A stretch of 64,000 nucleotides of DNA, taken from positions 666,864 to 730,863 of the forward strand of contig CAJNDS010001369.1 of the NCBI GenBank assembly GCA_905221605.1. The letters are read 5' to 3'. Position numbers and translations under genes: made by a program. Below the pieces are notes generated by a model that did no database searches, was not told where the DNA came from, and saw nothing but the letters and a program-made list of their open reading frames with translations. Source of the stretch: Symbiodinium natans (lineage: Eukaryota; Sar; Dinophyceae; Suessiales; Symbiodiniaceae). Position 1 is the stretch's first letter; every line of letters begins with the position of its first letter. Positions 11,108 to 24,300 of this stretch are shown piece by piece.

Positions 11108-14100
11108 GCGCCAAGAAGAGCCGGGTTCACAATCTAGGTAGGGTTCAGGGCTCAGGGTTCAGGGTTCAGTGTGTAGGGTTTAGGTTCAGGGTTTAGGGTT
11201 TAGGGTTTAGGGTTTAGGGTTTGGGGTTTAGGGTTTAAGGGTTTAGGGTTTGGGGTTTAGGTTTAGGGGTAGGGCGTTGCTGTGCCGGGTTTTGTAGGCC
11301 TCAGCTTTGGGGGTTTAGGGTGCCTAGGTTTGTGACGACCGCCACAGTGGTGTAGGCATGAGGAGCTTGGTACCTCTACTACGATATGTTTGGGGTTTCG
11401 GGTTTAAGGTTTAGGGCTACTGTCTGCTTAAGAGCCCGAAAAAAAGATAGAAGATAGGAAGAATAGTCTTATCTCTCTTTGGGGGTTCTGAAGCAACTAG
11501 TCGACGGCTGGTTTGCTCAAGGCAGCTTCAGGCGGGTACTCTTCCCATAGATCCCCTTATTCTTCAAGATGGCCCAGTGATACCCATTTCCCTTCTTCGG
11601 GGGGTTTCAAGGTTTCCTTCTAAAGTAACCGGCCCAAAAAAGGGTACCCTTCGTGTCATGTGGTTCCTGTCCTCCTCAACCCATTCGCATTTTCGGATGG
11701 GCTCTCCAGGCCTGCTTCCCCCCCCCCCCCTCCGCAAGTAGAGTAATGTACTGAACATGGGAGAGCTTGGTAAATCTACAGAAAACACACCCCACCAAGA
11801 AGGAGCCAAACCAAGAACGTGTTGGGGTCGCTTTCACAAACCCGTTCATCCTAAAGCCTCACCCCTCAGCGTTAAATCCTCGCACGTGCTTTTCGGCCTC
11901 GCAAAGGGTATGGTATAGGCCGGTCATAGACACTACAAGCTCTCAACGCCTAACACCCTAAACCCTGGATTGCCCAATGCTGTCTTGGTAGCCCAGTGGT
12001 ATGCTGTTGCTCTTTCTATTGGTCCTAGGTTCCCTTACAAGTTAGAAAGTGGGCAATTTACTGCGGCTCTGCTGCCAGACCAAGCCCGACATAGAAGTGA
12101 CGCGCATCAAGTTCCGCTATCACCCCGAGAATTCTGGATGGGCTGACGTGCTGGTCAATTTCCGTTTCGTCCAACAGCGTCCCATCCACCATGTCGAAAT
12201 GCAAATGGTTCACGCGCGAATGCTTGCTGTCAGGGCGGTAAAGGGCACGAGGACTATGTTCGCTTCAGAAGCGCAGCTGAACTTGTGGAGCATCTCTCAC
12301 TATCATGTTGCGCCGGCGGATGCACAGAAGGATGCTGTGGGTGTGTTCCGGCCAACGGCTCCACAAGCTTGTGCATGTCCCTGCATCTTCACAGAAAGGC
12401 ACAAAAACACCCAAAAAGGGAACCCTTACTTGCTCTAATGCGGCTTAGGGCTTAGGGTTTCGGGGTTAAGGGTGTAGGGTTTAGGGTTTAGGGCTTAGGG
12501 TTTAGGGTTTAGGGTTTAGGGTTAGGGTTAGGGTTTGGGGTTTAGGGTTTAGGGTTTAGGGTTTCGGGTTCAGGGTTCAGGGTTCGGTGTCCAGGCTCCT
12601 CAGCGGCGCCGCCGCATCGAAGAACGACGAGGCCCAGAGTACGGCCCAGATCTGAAGCCCCGCTAAGTCACCCTGGGTTTAGGGTTTAGAGGGTTTAGAG
12701 GCTTTAGAGGGTTTAGAGGGTTTAGAGGGTTTAGAGGGTTTAGAGGGTTTTAGAGGGTTTATAGGGTTTATAGGGTTTATAGTTATAAAGTTTTATAGGG
12801 TTTGTAGTTTGTAGGGGTTTAGGGGGTTCAGGGGTTTAGGGTTTTGGGGTTTGGGGTTTAAGGCGCCCGAAGCCCCCTAGACCCTAAGCCCCCTAGAAAA
12901 GGCTTGAAACCAAATAACCCGAAGCCCTGTACCACCCTGAGCCTAGTAGGGTTTAGGGTTTGGGGTTTAGGGCTTAGGGCTTAGGGCTTAGGGCTTAGGG
13001 CGTAGGTTTAGGGTTTAGGGTTTAGGGTTTGGGGTTTGGGGTTTGGGGTTTGGGGTTTGGGGTTTGGGGTTTAGGGTTTAGGGTTCAAACCAGCCTTTAG
13101 GTCCCCAGGCCAGTGCTCTTGCAAATCTGCAACCTGCAATGTTGTTGTTCACGGTCCCGGTTTTCAAGTCCAAGAAAGAGGCTTAACCCTAAACCCTAAA
13201 CCCTAAACCCTAAACCCTAAACCCTAAAAGAATGTCAAAGCACTCCTGCTTGACAGCTCCCCGGCGGATTTTTCCACTCAAACCACTCGCGTACAGCATA
13301 TTTTCGGCCAGTAATAAGGGGATGTACATGGTGCAGGATACCAAGAACCCCCCTCCCCCAAAAAATAAAGCAAAGCATACTAAAGAATTTCATTATTCAG
13401 GACAATCATAATAAATAATGAATACATAACAAATAACACATATTAAGTAATACATAAAACAGAAAAAACTGTAGTTCGTGTTCTGCGGGGTTACAATTCA
13501 TGAAATAGGCTTCGGTTTCGGAAGGCGACCAAATCGCCCAAGGAGCTACGGTTGTGAAAACGCGGCGCGGCCAAGAGTTGGGGTTTCAGGGGTGTAGGGG
13601 TTTAGTCAAGGGACTCCAGGAGGGACCCTTGGGTTTTTTTAGAGGCTAGTTAGGTACATATAGGGACTATATATGTAAGGTAATATGGGATTTTAGTATG
13701 GGTTATGTAGGGGAATAAGATCAAGGGTCCCTTCTAGGATTCCCTCCTTATGCCCCTTAATGTAGTTTAGGGGTTAGGGGTTTAGGGTTTAGGGTCTAGG
13801 GTTGTAGGCTTTAGAGTTCGGGGTTCAGGGTTTAGATTACCCTAAACCCGAAACTCCTAACCCCGGGACCCTTGCGACGAACCGGAACAGGAGCCTCTCC
13901 ACATCCCTCACTACCATGGGCCCTTCCTCCGGCACTGGCAACACGCCTACGACCTTGCAAGCAGGCGGGGTCCTGCCAGACATGGATGTAAAACCCTGTA
14001 GTTGATTGGGGCTTGGTAGTGTTCTTGTCGGATTCAGGATGCGGAGTTCGAATTCGAGTCTTTTGGGATTTAGGGGGTGAGGGCTCTCAGAATGGGGGTG

Positions 14101-17100
14101 CCCCTACGTATATGTTTGGGGATGTTCCCCTTAGACTAACAGTCCTTAATGGGTATCATAGTGCCCCCTATTATAGTCCCTACTAAGGACTGTTAGTATA
14201 ACGGGGAACAACCTAATTTATGTTGTCAGAGGGACAAGGGACAATGCCGAGCTGAAGAGCTCGTTGCCATCAAGTTCAAGAGCACGTCTCTGTCAGCAAT
14301 GCTGGGAAGGAAGACGGAGGTCATGGACGTGGAGGTCCATCAATGGTTGGGTTTCGGTTTTAGGGTTTAGGGTTTAGGGTTTAGGGTTTAGGGTTTAGGG
14401 CCAACCGGAAGCAGTCACGGCATCGAAAGACATGGCGACTTGTCACAAGCAAACCATGGGCCTTCAGCTGGAACTCCGCGAACCCACACCTGGGATTCTG
14501 TTTACCTACAGTTTCTGAAGGAACTACCCTTTAATTAGTAGGTAGAACCCATAAGACTGTGGTAAATAGGGTCCCAGGTATACCTTTCGACCAAGACCAC
14601 GCCGGCACGGCCCCTAAGCAAGAGACACAGTTTCGAGCACTGGTGCGTGTGCCAACTTCCCCCGAGTCGTATGCGCGTGGAGGGAGCTTGCCGATAGAAA
14701 TCCAGAACCCGAAACCCTAAACCCTAAACCCTAGCCGCCCGCGCTCAATCCTTAAACTCCTTAAACCCTCGGGGGAGATGCCTGGGCTGACTTTTCGAGG
14801 ATATTGCAGAAGACGCTTTTTTGATGGGAGGGGAAGGACAGCACCCTTCCTCAGTGGGTTTGCAAGCGGTAGGTTCGTTGGTAGATTCCAAACTTGGAGG
14901 GCTTACAATGCTAAACAAGCCTGAAAGTTGCATCTTATCGGGTTCAAAACGCCCCAAGCCCTACAAGAACCCATAGCCTAAACCCCTTGGAGAGCCGACG
15001 CCTTAAACCTATGCGACCGGGCCCTAGCATTGTCCAAATCCCCTGGCCCTGCAGAAGCTGCGTAAGAGTTTAGGATTTCGGGTTCCATTCGGGCCCCAAA
15101 CTGTAGAGAGCAACCCTTGAAGAACTTTTCATCCCTATACCCTAAGCCCTAAACCCTACAAAAGAAGCCCAAGCTGCACACAGCTCGCAGCGCATCTCCT
15201 TACTCAACCAATAGTAGAACTTCAAGCTTTCAGGCTTTCCGTGTTTAGTAGGAAAAAGAAAGTCTCACTTTTTGTTGGCCTCCTTGGTTACCCAGACCCC
15301 TGAGAGGATCCAAAAAGTAGAACCCCCAAATAGTACCAAAAAGTACGATGGGGTCATTCTTAGGAACCCTAAACCCTAAACCCTAAACCCTGAACTATTT
15401 TGTGGATCCTCCCAGGGGCCCAGGGGTCTGGTGTCGGAGAGGTAAGTCGGGAGCATTAGGGAACCTTGGGTTACCCTAAACCCGAAACCCCAAACCCCAA
15501 ACCCCAAACCCTAAACCCCAAACCCTAAACCCTAAACCGTAAACCCTAAACCCCCCCTTGTACCCCCCCCTTTTCTGCAGAACCCTATGAAAGGACCCTG
15601 GCCAACCTGAGTCCCTGGCAGCGTGTGCGCCTGGTCCACGGGAAAGGCTGGCGAGGCCGGGCGATAAGGTGGGTTTAGGGTTTAGGGTTTAGGGTTTAGG
15701 GTTTAGGGTTCAGGGTTCAGGGTTCAGGGTTCAGGGTTTAAGGTTTAGGGTTTAGGGTTTAGGGTGTAGGTTTAGGATCTAGCGTTTAGGGCTCTCGGTT
15801 TTGGGGAATTTTCTTGACTCGGATGTACCTGAAGTACACCAAAACTTACTTTATTGCAACCCAAGAGTCTTATAAGCGGCTTTTACAATGAGAACCTCCA
15901 AGAAGTAGGAATCGGGTTCTTATAAAGGGTCTATAGGGATTATGTTTTTTCGTCCCCCAGAATGCTGCAGCCATCGGGTTTGGGGTGTATCCTTCAATGC
16001 GGGGACGCAAGTTCATGAGGCTATTTCTTGCGCGGTTAGCAGGCAGTCCGCTGGCAGACTTGCTTTATCAGCTCGGCTTTGCCGGGGCCCTTCGGCTCAG
16101 ACAGGAAGGCAAGACGACGCGGCTGACGCTGAGATGTTGCACCAGAATTCAGAGCTTCATTTCCATGAACGCGCACTTGTTCATGGGTACCTATAACCCC
16201 AAGTATCAGCTGTACTTGTACGCCCCCTAAAGTCCTCTAAGTCCGTAGTAGATTTATCATTGGGGTGATAAGCCCTAAACCCGAAACCCTAAACCCTAAA
16301 CCCTGAACCCTAAGCCCTAGACCCTAAACCCTAAACCCCAAACCCTGAACCCCAAACCCTAAACCCAAACTCAATCCACAAGCCTTAGAACTGCATAAAC
16401 TAAATACCTGGTAGGTAAAACACAAGTTCAACCGGCGGGTTGAGAGGTCACCAAAAATGCTGTGGCTTCCTTAATTTCTCAACCTCGTTGACGGCAAAAA
16501 GGGGTACCCTTTGATTTTCTGGTTTTAGGGTGTAGGGGTTATGGCACCTTAAACCCTAAACCCTCAGCCCTCAACCCAAACCCCAAAAACCCAACAAACC
16601 CTATGAACTCTGGAAACCCTATAAGCCCGATAAACCCTACAAAGCCTATAAATCCTATAAATCCTATAAATCCTATAAACCCTATAAACCCTATAATCCC
16701 TATAAACTCGAAACCCTAAGTAGGGTTCGGGGTTTGGGGCGCCTTGCTCCCATGTTGAGGCTGGCAGCTCACTCCAGGCTTCTATGCCTCTTGGCTGCAT
16801 GTTGACGATGCGGTGGCTCTCGGGTTTAGGGTTTAGGGTTTGTTTAGGGTTTAGGGTTTAGGGTTTAGGGTTTAGGGTTTAGGGTTTAGGGTTTAGGGTT
16901 TAGGGTTTAGGGTTTAGGGTTTAGGGAAAGTTTGCTAGAATCGCCTGGCTCCGTTTGAGAACCTTGCTCACTTGTCGACCGACATGGCCCATGTCAAAAT
17001 TAAGCACCATCATCCAGATCCTTTAGGAACCGAGCGCTTGGTGGAGCCACAGCTATAGAAGTGCCCTCTTCGCTGTGTTATATCCCCGTGTCCGTGGAAC

Positions 17101-20100
17101 GTCCTGGAACGATTGAGATGAACAAAGATCCTCATTACACTTAATTTGAGCCTTTTTATGTACTTTGCTATGTTTCGTTTGTCTTAAGCCCCAAAAGCCT
17201 ATATAAACCCGAATGTTGTGTGGTTAGGTTTCGTTATTTTCTGCGGGCTCCGTAGACACCGGGCAGTCCATTCAGCACATTTGTTTTACAAGTTTTTACA
17301 AGTTTTTCGGAATACCCCACAAATCGCGGTGCTGATGCGCCTGATACCACTGATGACGATGATCGTCATCAGCCCATGATCATCCTCATCCTCTCCTTTC
17401 CCATCGCCCTCCTCTGAGGGGACCATACTCCCTTATCAGGGCTTATTTAGGCCTCTTACGTATGTGCAAGGATTAAGCCATTTTTGGGGGGAATATGGGG
17501 CCCTTACACCCCCTTCCACCCCCCTTGGTTCCTTATGAGGTCCTGGCTAGGAGAGGAGGCACCTTGGGTGTAGGGTGTAGGGTGTAGGGTTTAGGGTTTA
17601 GGGTCAGCACCCGAGGCCTACTTGGTTCGCCTGGTTCTTTTGGGGAGCGCAAGCTTGTTTCCGAAACTCTTAAACTTTTAACGATACTTATCCAATGACC
17701 ACAAGGGAATCATGCTGGTAATCATTTAGGAGTTTACGAGAAGAAGAGACCCCCCAAATTGCAGGATGCCCCTCTCAGAAGGACCCCAAGAACCCCTAAT
17801 TTCGGAAGTTCCTGTACGTGCACCCTTCAACAATCCAACGCTTGGAGGTGGGTACCACGGTCGGTCATGCGCCGGAGAACATACCCTGGCTGAAGATGCA
17901 GGACGTGGGTCGGAGTTTTGTCATGAGGCTCTACCTTACACCCCTGGAGTTTGGAGGCCCCGTATTAAGGATAGTCTAAGGGAATATATGGGCCATATTA
18001 GGAGTAAATGAAGGGTAACCTTAAGGACGACAACCTTGGGGATACGAGTTCCCTAAACCCTAAACCCTAAACCCTAAACCCTAAACCCTAAACCCTAAAC
18101 CCTAAACCCTAAACCCTAAACCCTAAACCCTAAACCCTAAACCCTAAACCCCTAATCCTAAGCCGATTCTGGGGCACCCTGGCGAGCCCAAAGTAACAGA
18201 GCATCCAAACCAAGCCAGGGAGTTCCCGAAGCAATCCTCTCCATCATCCCCTTTAGGGTTTAGGGTTTAGGGTTTTGGGTTTAGGGTTTAGGGTTTAGGG
18301 TTTAGGGTTTATTCTCTCGGAATCTGGACAAGAAGACCGCCAAGGGCTCAAGATTTCGATGTTCGCCCCCCCCCCCCGCCGGGCGTCTGCTACTCTTCAT
18401 ATTCGTAACTAGGCCTCTGCATCCGGAAGTAATGAGGATATACTTCTCATCCTAAACCCTAGACCCTAAACCCTAAACCCTAAACCCTAAACCCTAAACC
18501 CTAAACCCTAAACCCTAAACCCTAAACCCTAAACCCTAAACCCTAAACCCTAAACCCTAAACCCCAATCCCAATACCCGCAACCCCAAACACTACACCTC
18601 AACGTTCAGTCTTAGGGTGATTACATGCCTCCCTTAACATGGGGCATATGAGATAAAAGGGGAAGGGCTCTTGTAACTAACCTAAATGTAGGGTTCAGGG
18701 TTTAGGGTTTTAGGTTAAGGGTTCCTTTGACAGGGAATCCTTGCTGATAGAAACTAACAAGCAAACAGCAGTGGTTTAGGGCGTTTTTTTCCCCCGTCAT
18801 CTGTGGACTGGAGGGTGATGATTACACGGGGCACTCATGGAAAAAAGTCACGTTTGAGAACAGAATTTCCGAGCTCAGAAAAGGAACCTACCATATGGCA
18901 TCTTTTAAACAACTACCGCATTTTCAAGTTCAGGGTTCTAGGCTCCAGTTTCCTGCATCTAGCTTTAGCACGAAATAAACCCCAAACCCCAAACCCCAAA
19001 CCCCAAACCCTAAACCCCAGTTAACTTTGTGGCTGTTGCAGGATAGCGGAAATGGCTTCCGGTCGATGCTGCCATCGACGGCGCCCTGGGTCGCAACTGA
19101 AAGAGAGCTAGGGTTTCGGGTTTAGGGTTTCGGGTTTAGGGTTTAGGGTTTAGGGTTTAGGGTTTAGGGCTTAGGGCTTAGGGTTGAGGGCTTAGCGGCC
19201 TTGAAGCATTAGAATGGCTATTCCTCGCTCCACAAGGGGTTTGGGTTTTCATGAACAGCGAGAAGGTCTGAGAGACGTGGTTTGTTGCTCTGGGAGCAAC
19301 GGGGGCGGAGTGTTTTGGGTAGTTTGTCTACAGAACAATGGGCACTATCGAGGACCCTGAGCCCTCAACCCTCAACCCTCAACCCTAAACCCTACTAATC
19401 CCAAAACCCTAATCCCTAAACCCTGAACCCTAAAACCTATAAACCCTATAAACCCTATAAACCCTATAAGCCCTATAAACCCTATAAACCCTGTAAACCC
19501 TATAAGCCCTATAAACCCTACAAACCCTATAAACCCTATAAACCCTATAAACCCTATAAACCCCATAAACCCTCTAAACCCTGTAAACCCTATAAACCCT
19601 ATAAACCCTATAAACCCTATAAGCCCTAATCCCTAGCCCTAAACCCTAAACCCTAAACCCTAAACCCCCTAAACTATGCATTTATGCTGTCGGACTCCCT
19701 GAAGCGGTTTCGGCCCCTGGGTCTGCTAAGGATCTAGGTAGGCCCTCGTTACATTTTTTTGTTCACCACTGCTGGGTTAAAGAGGACCCTAAACCCTAAA
19801 CCCTAAACTTTAAACCCTAAACCCTAAACCCTAACCCCTAAACCCTAAACCCTAAACCGAAGGCCCTGGAAGCCCTCACCTCGGCCTTTTTGTGACAGCA
19901 TTCTTGAATGGCTCGGCCGAGCGCGGCAGCTTGGAACTCGCAGCGAACGTGGCATCGGGCACACTGGACAAGCACCATGCAGTGGCTGTCATGTTCTAGA
20001 CCCTAAACCCTAAACCCTAAACCCTAAACCCCAAACCCCAAACCCTAAACCCCAAACCCCAAACCCTAAACCCTAAACCCTAAATGCATGAGAACGAGGA

Positions 20101-21295
20101 CAAAGGCCAGGTGCGTGTGCGGCGAGCCGCCGATGAGGACTAGTTTCCCTTACATGGGTTTAAGAGGACCATCTTTAGGACTGTTTTGCAGAGGGCTTCA
20201 AGGGCCATTGTGGAGATTTTGGCTTGTGTTGGGGGGGGGATTGTCAGCGCTTCACAGGGTTTGGGATGTAAGGCATTCGGGTTTAGGGTCCCTAAGCCTT
20301 TAAGCCCTAACGCCCTAAACCCCCTGTAACCCTCAAGCCCTAAAACCCAAAATCCCCAACCCTAAACCCCAAAGGGCTTAGGGCTCAGGGAAACCAGGTG
20401 CTTGTACCTGTACTGGCCCATTAGTCAGGAGGTTTTCCGGTACGGGGATAGGGCCCTGACCATAGCTCCTTCCCCACCTTTTGCTTACACCCAGACCATT
20501 GGGAGGATCCAAAAAAATAGAGCCCCCACATAGTACCCTAGACTACTATTGGGTCATTCTTAGGAACCCTTAAGGGGATCTATTTTTTGGATCCTCCTAA
20601 ACCCTAAACCCTAAACCCTAAACCCTAAACCCTAAACCCTAAACCCCAAACCCTAAACCCTAAACCCTAAACCCTAAACCCTAAACCCTAAACCCTAAAC
20701 CCTAAACCCTAAACCCTAAACCCATCCTCCCAGGGGTCTGGGCACCTAGGTGGGAACCACCATCGTTTGGCCGAGCCCGCTTGCCTTGGCGGCCACCTGG
20801 GACATCCAGGCTGGACGTGGGAAGTGGCCAGTGGGGTGGAGGACTTAGTAGCTGAAAAAACACACTTTAAACACGTTTTGGGGTACGACAACCCCCTATA
20901 GAACTGAAAGTGTACACTTTTTTGGGGCTCATGAAGCCCTGACAAAAAAACCCCCAAACCCCTCGACAATTTTTTGGAGGGAAAGCTGCCGTGTCATGTC
21001 TGAAGCCAGGGCCCTTATTCCCCTAAGCCCTAGACCCTAAACCCCAAACCCCAAACCCCAAACCCTAAACCCGAAACCCTAAACCCTAAACCTAAATCCT
21101 AAAGCCCCCCTATTCCCTAAATCCTAAAGCCCCCCTAGAGTAACCAGGGTAGCTACCAGGGTCCCTTAGTGTGGTCCCTTACCCTTAGGTTCTGAAGTCT
21201 GGGCCCTTGGGTGTTGCAGGGGATATGAGGGGTATATAAGGGGGCCCCTTTCTAGGGTTTAGGGTTTAGGGTCCATATCTATATATATATATATA

Positions 21296-21350
<55 letters not shown>

Positions 21351-24300
21351 ATTAAAGGACCATGTAACTACCCTTGCAGATTCTCCGGGTTCTGGCTCCT
21401 CAACCTCAACTCCACCGGTTTAGGGCCTAAACCCTCCCTCCCCCTGCAAAGTTCCAGCTGCACATCAGGCTGTGGGGGAGCAAGCCGGCGCACTGGCCAC
21501 GGAGTTTCGAGGTCATCCGCAAAGGTTTAGGCTTGTAGGGTTTAAGTGGTTTAAGGCTTAGGGTTTGAGGTTTAGGGTTCAGGGTCTAGAGTCCATAGGT
21601 TTTAGGGTTTTCTGATTCAGTTGTTTCGGACGCCGAAATGCCCAGAATGTTGTTGGGGATCTCAGTTTTAGGGTTTAGGGCTTAGGGCTTAGGGCTTAGG
21701 GCTTAGGGCGTTTAGGGTTTAGTAGGGCGTTTAGGGTTTAGGGTTTAGGACCCTATTTTTCGGATTTAGGGCCTTAGGGGCTTCATGGTGAAAGGGGGCC
21801 CTTCCGTTTGTGGATTTGAGAAAGGGGTTTCGGGGTGTGTGCACTAGGACGTCAGGTCGTAGCCGGATCCCTTCGGCGCCCAGTAGCACAAAGAGAAAGA
21901 ACATTTTTTCTTCTAGCCTGCTGAGGAACCTATCTAAACCTCCCTGAGCTCCAAACCCTGAACCCTCAACTCGAAACCCTCAGCCCCAAACCCTAAACTA
22001 GTAGGAAGTCGGCGGGTTTTTTACCACTTTTGGCCTTCGCTTTTTTGGGGGGGGGGGGGTGCTGCTAGTGGAAGTTTGGGGGGATGCCCCCGCAACTGCG
22101 GCTCAGCGCTTAGGGCCCTAAGCCACCCAAAACAAGTTTTTGGGTATTTGGGGGGGTTAGCTTGGGATGTTCCCCCTTGCACTAACACAGTCCTGAATAG
22201 AGATTCTAGCATCATACTCCCTATATAAAGGACTGCTAGTATGAGGGGCGAACATCCCGAGGTTGAGGGTTTACCCTACCAAACTCTAAACCCTCAACCC
22301 TCAACCCTAAATCCTAAAGCCTCAACCCTAAACCCTAAACCCTAAACCCTAGACCCTACTTCGGGTCTCGGACCCTCAGTGGGACTTGTGTTTCGTTAGG
22401 GGCTCTGTGTGGGGAGGGGGGTGGGGAGGCTTCTGGCGCCCTAAGCCCTAAACAGTACGCTCCCCAGCGAAAGGTTCGGACAGGGGTGCGGCTTGGGAGG
22501 GGGGTAAGGGTTTAGGGTTGAGGGTTTAGGGTTTAGGGTTTAGGGGGTTTCGGGGTTTAGGGCTGAGGTATCGAGACAAGCCCTCAGCCCAACTTGGCCA
22601 AATCCTAAAGCCCTACAACCCTGGACCCGAAAACTGCCGCCCTCGCACACTAAAACCCTAATCCTAAACCCTTAACCCTAACCCTAATCCTAAACCCTAA
22701 ACCCTAAGCCCTAAACCCTAAACCCTAAACCCTAAACCCTAAACGGCCATCAGTGCAGGCAAGGGCGCCAACGCCATGCTGGGACCGGGGCTCAACGTCA
22801 ACAGGCCTCGTGGCTCTCAGCTGTCAGGGTTTAGGGTTTAGGGTTTAGGGTTTAGGGTTCGGGGTTTAGGGTTCAGGGTTTAGGGTTCAGGGTTCCGGGT
22901 TTAGGGTTTAGGGTTCAGGGTTTCGGGTTTAGGGTTTTGGGTTTTTTTCTAGGGCTTAGGCTTGGTCCTGTGGGCATGATGGAGGTTTTTCCGCTTTGGG
23001 TTTTAGGTTTCGAGGTCTTCCCTACGGATTTAGGCATCCAGGGGTTAACCGGTTACGCGGTTTAGGATTTAGGGTTTAGGGTTTAGGGTTTAGGCTCAAG
23101 CTTCTGTACAGTGTTCAGACAGGTAGTGAAACCTCAACCCTTTGCCTGCCTCAAAAACTGCCACTCTGGTGGACCCACTTGATGGCTCAGCCAGTCACCG
23201 TGCGGACCGTGCGGGATCAAGAGTACTTGTGACGACTGGGTGACGGTGATGCAAGGCTAAGCAAAAGAACCTGACCGGACCTCCTGCTGCGCCTGATGCA
23301 GCCGGCGCTGGGCCGAAGGCGAAGAAAGAAGCGGCAATTTTCGGTGCCGTTCTGGGGTCGGGTTTGGTCTAGCTTCTGAACGCATTGAAGGTTTAGGGTT
23401 TGGGGTTCGGGGTTTAGGGTTTAGGGTTTAGGGTTCAGGGTTTAGGGTTTAGGGTTCAGGGTTCCGGGTTTGGGGTTTTGGGTTCTTTCCAGGGCTTAGG
23501 CTTGTTCCTACAGGGTGTGGGCATGATGGAGGTTTTTTCCGCTGTGGGTTTTAGGTTTCGAGGTCTTCCCTACGGATTTAGGCATCCAGGGGTTAAACGG
23601 TTACACGCTTTAGGGTTTAGGGTTTAGGGTTCAGGGTTTAGGGTTTGGGGTTTCGGGACTCAGGCATGGGAAGGCGGTAGATTCCTGACACTTCGGGGTT
23701 GCATGGGCCCATCTTCTAGGGTTTAGGGCTTAAGGCTTAGGGTTCAGGGATTCAGGGTTTAGGGTTCAGGGTTCAGGGTTCAGGATTCAGGGTTCAGGGT
23801 TTAGGGTTCAGGGTTTAGGGTTTAGGGGTTAGGGTTGCGGCTCAGGGTGGCCCACGATCCCCCCGAAGCTGTCTTGCTTGCGCAGGATCGCCCGGGGTGG
23901 GCGAAACTTCGAGTACCTGCCCGGTGAGGAAGCTCATGGATCAAAGTAGGCCCTTATTCCCTTTGTTTAGGGCTTAGGTTCCCTTATAACCCCCTGTTAA
24001 CTCCTTTAAGCTAAAAAAGGCACCCGTTTATTCCTAGGCTACTCTTGGGGCGAAACCCTGGTAACTATAACTTACCTCGGACCCAGAGTAGGCCATATAT
24101 TCCCTTTTGTTTAAGGCAACCCCCGCTGAATCAACAAGGGCACCCTTTCTATTCCCAGGTACTCTTAGGTCTCCCTACACCCGAAACCCGAAACCCGAAA
24201 CCCGAAACCCTAAACCCTAAACCCTCACCCCTAAGCCCTGAGGAGCCCTAAGCCCTGAGCCCTAAGCCCCAAGCCCTAAGCCCTAAGCCCTAAGCCCTAA

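Larger units (their letters stand above)
12649..15593 (+). other. Intron 2
   Basis: Contains TTTAGGG and GTTTAGAGG arrays (12673-12860, 12950-13085, 14355-14400), CCCTAAA arrays (13184-13228, 15365-15395, 15475-15552), an AT-rich patch (13360-13480), three inverted-repeat elements, and an unassigned coding-like block at 14229-14345. It ends on C-rich arrays just before exon 3. Confidence 0.7.
19090..20749 (+). other. Intron 5
   Basis: A G-rich start (19112-19195) is followed by a long mixed C-rich block with a 9-mer variant, C-rich arrays (19785-19860 and 20000-20085), an unassigned GC-rich block (19900-19995), and MITE family 2 copy b. The right terminus of that MITE supplies the acceptor region of this intron. 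Confidence 0.75.

Noticed and set aside
15985-16230. Open frame GRKFMRLFLARLAGSPLADL as a GH3 exon
   Set aside because: No GH3 similarity. The phase 0 join between exons 3 and 4 is complete without it, and its tail overlaps a dispersed repeat.
18052-18150. Possible true chromosome end
   Set aside because: Arrays are short, occur in both orientations and are interspersed with coding exons throughout the window, so they are interstitial.
19372-19566. Open frame translating as a Gly-Phe-Ile repeat
   Set aside because: Pure translation of the TATAAACCC array; similar short frames at 16564, 30305 and 62349 are the same artefact.
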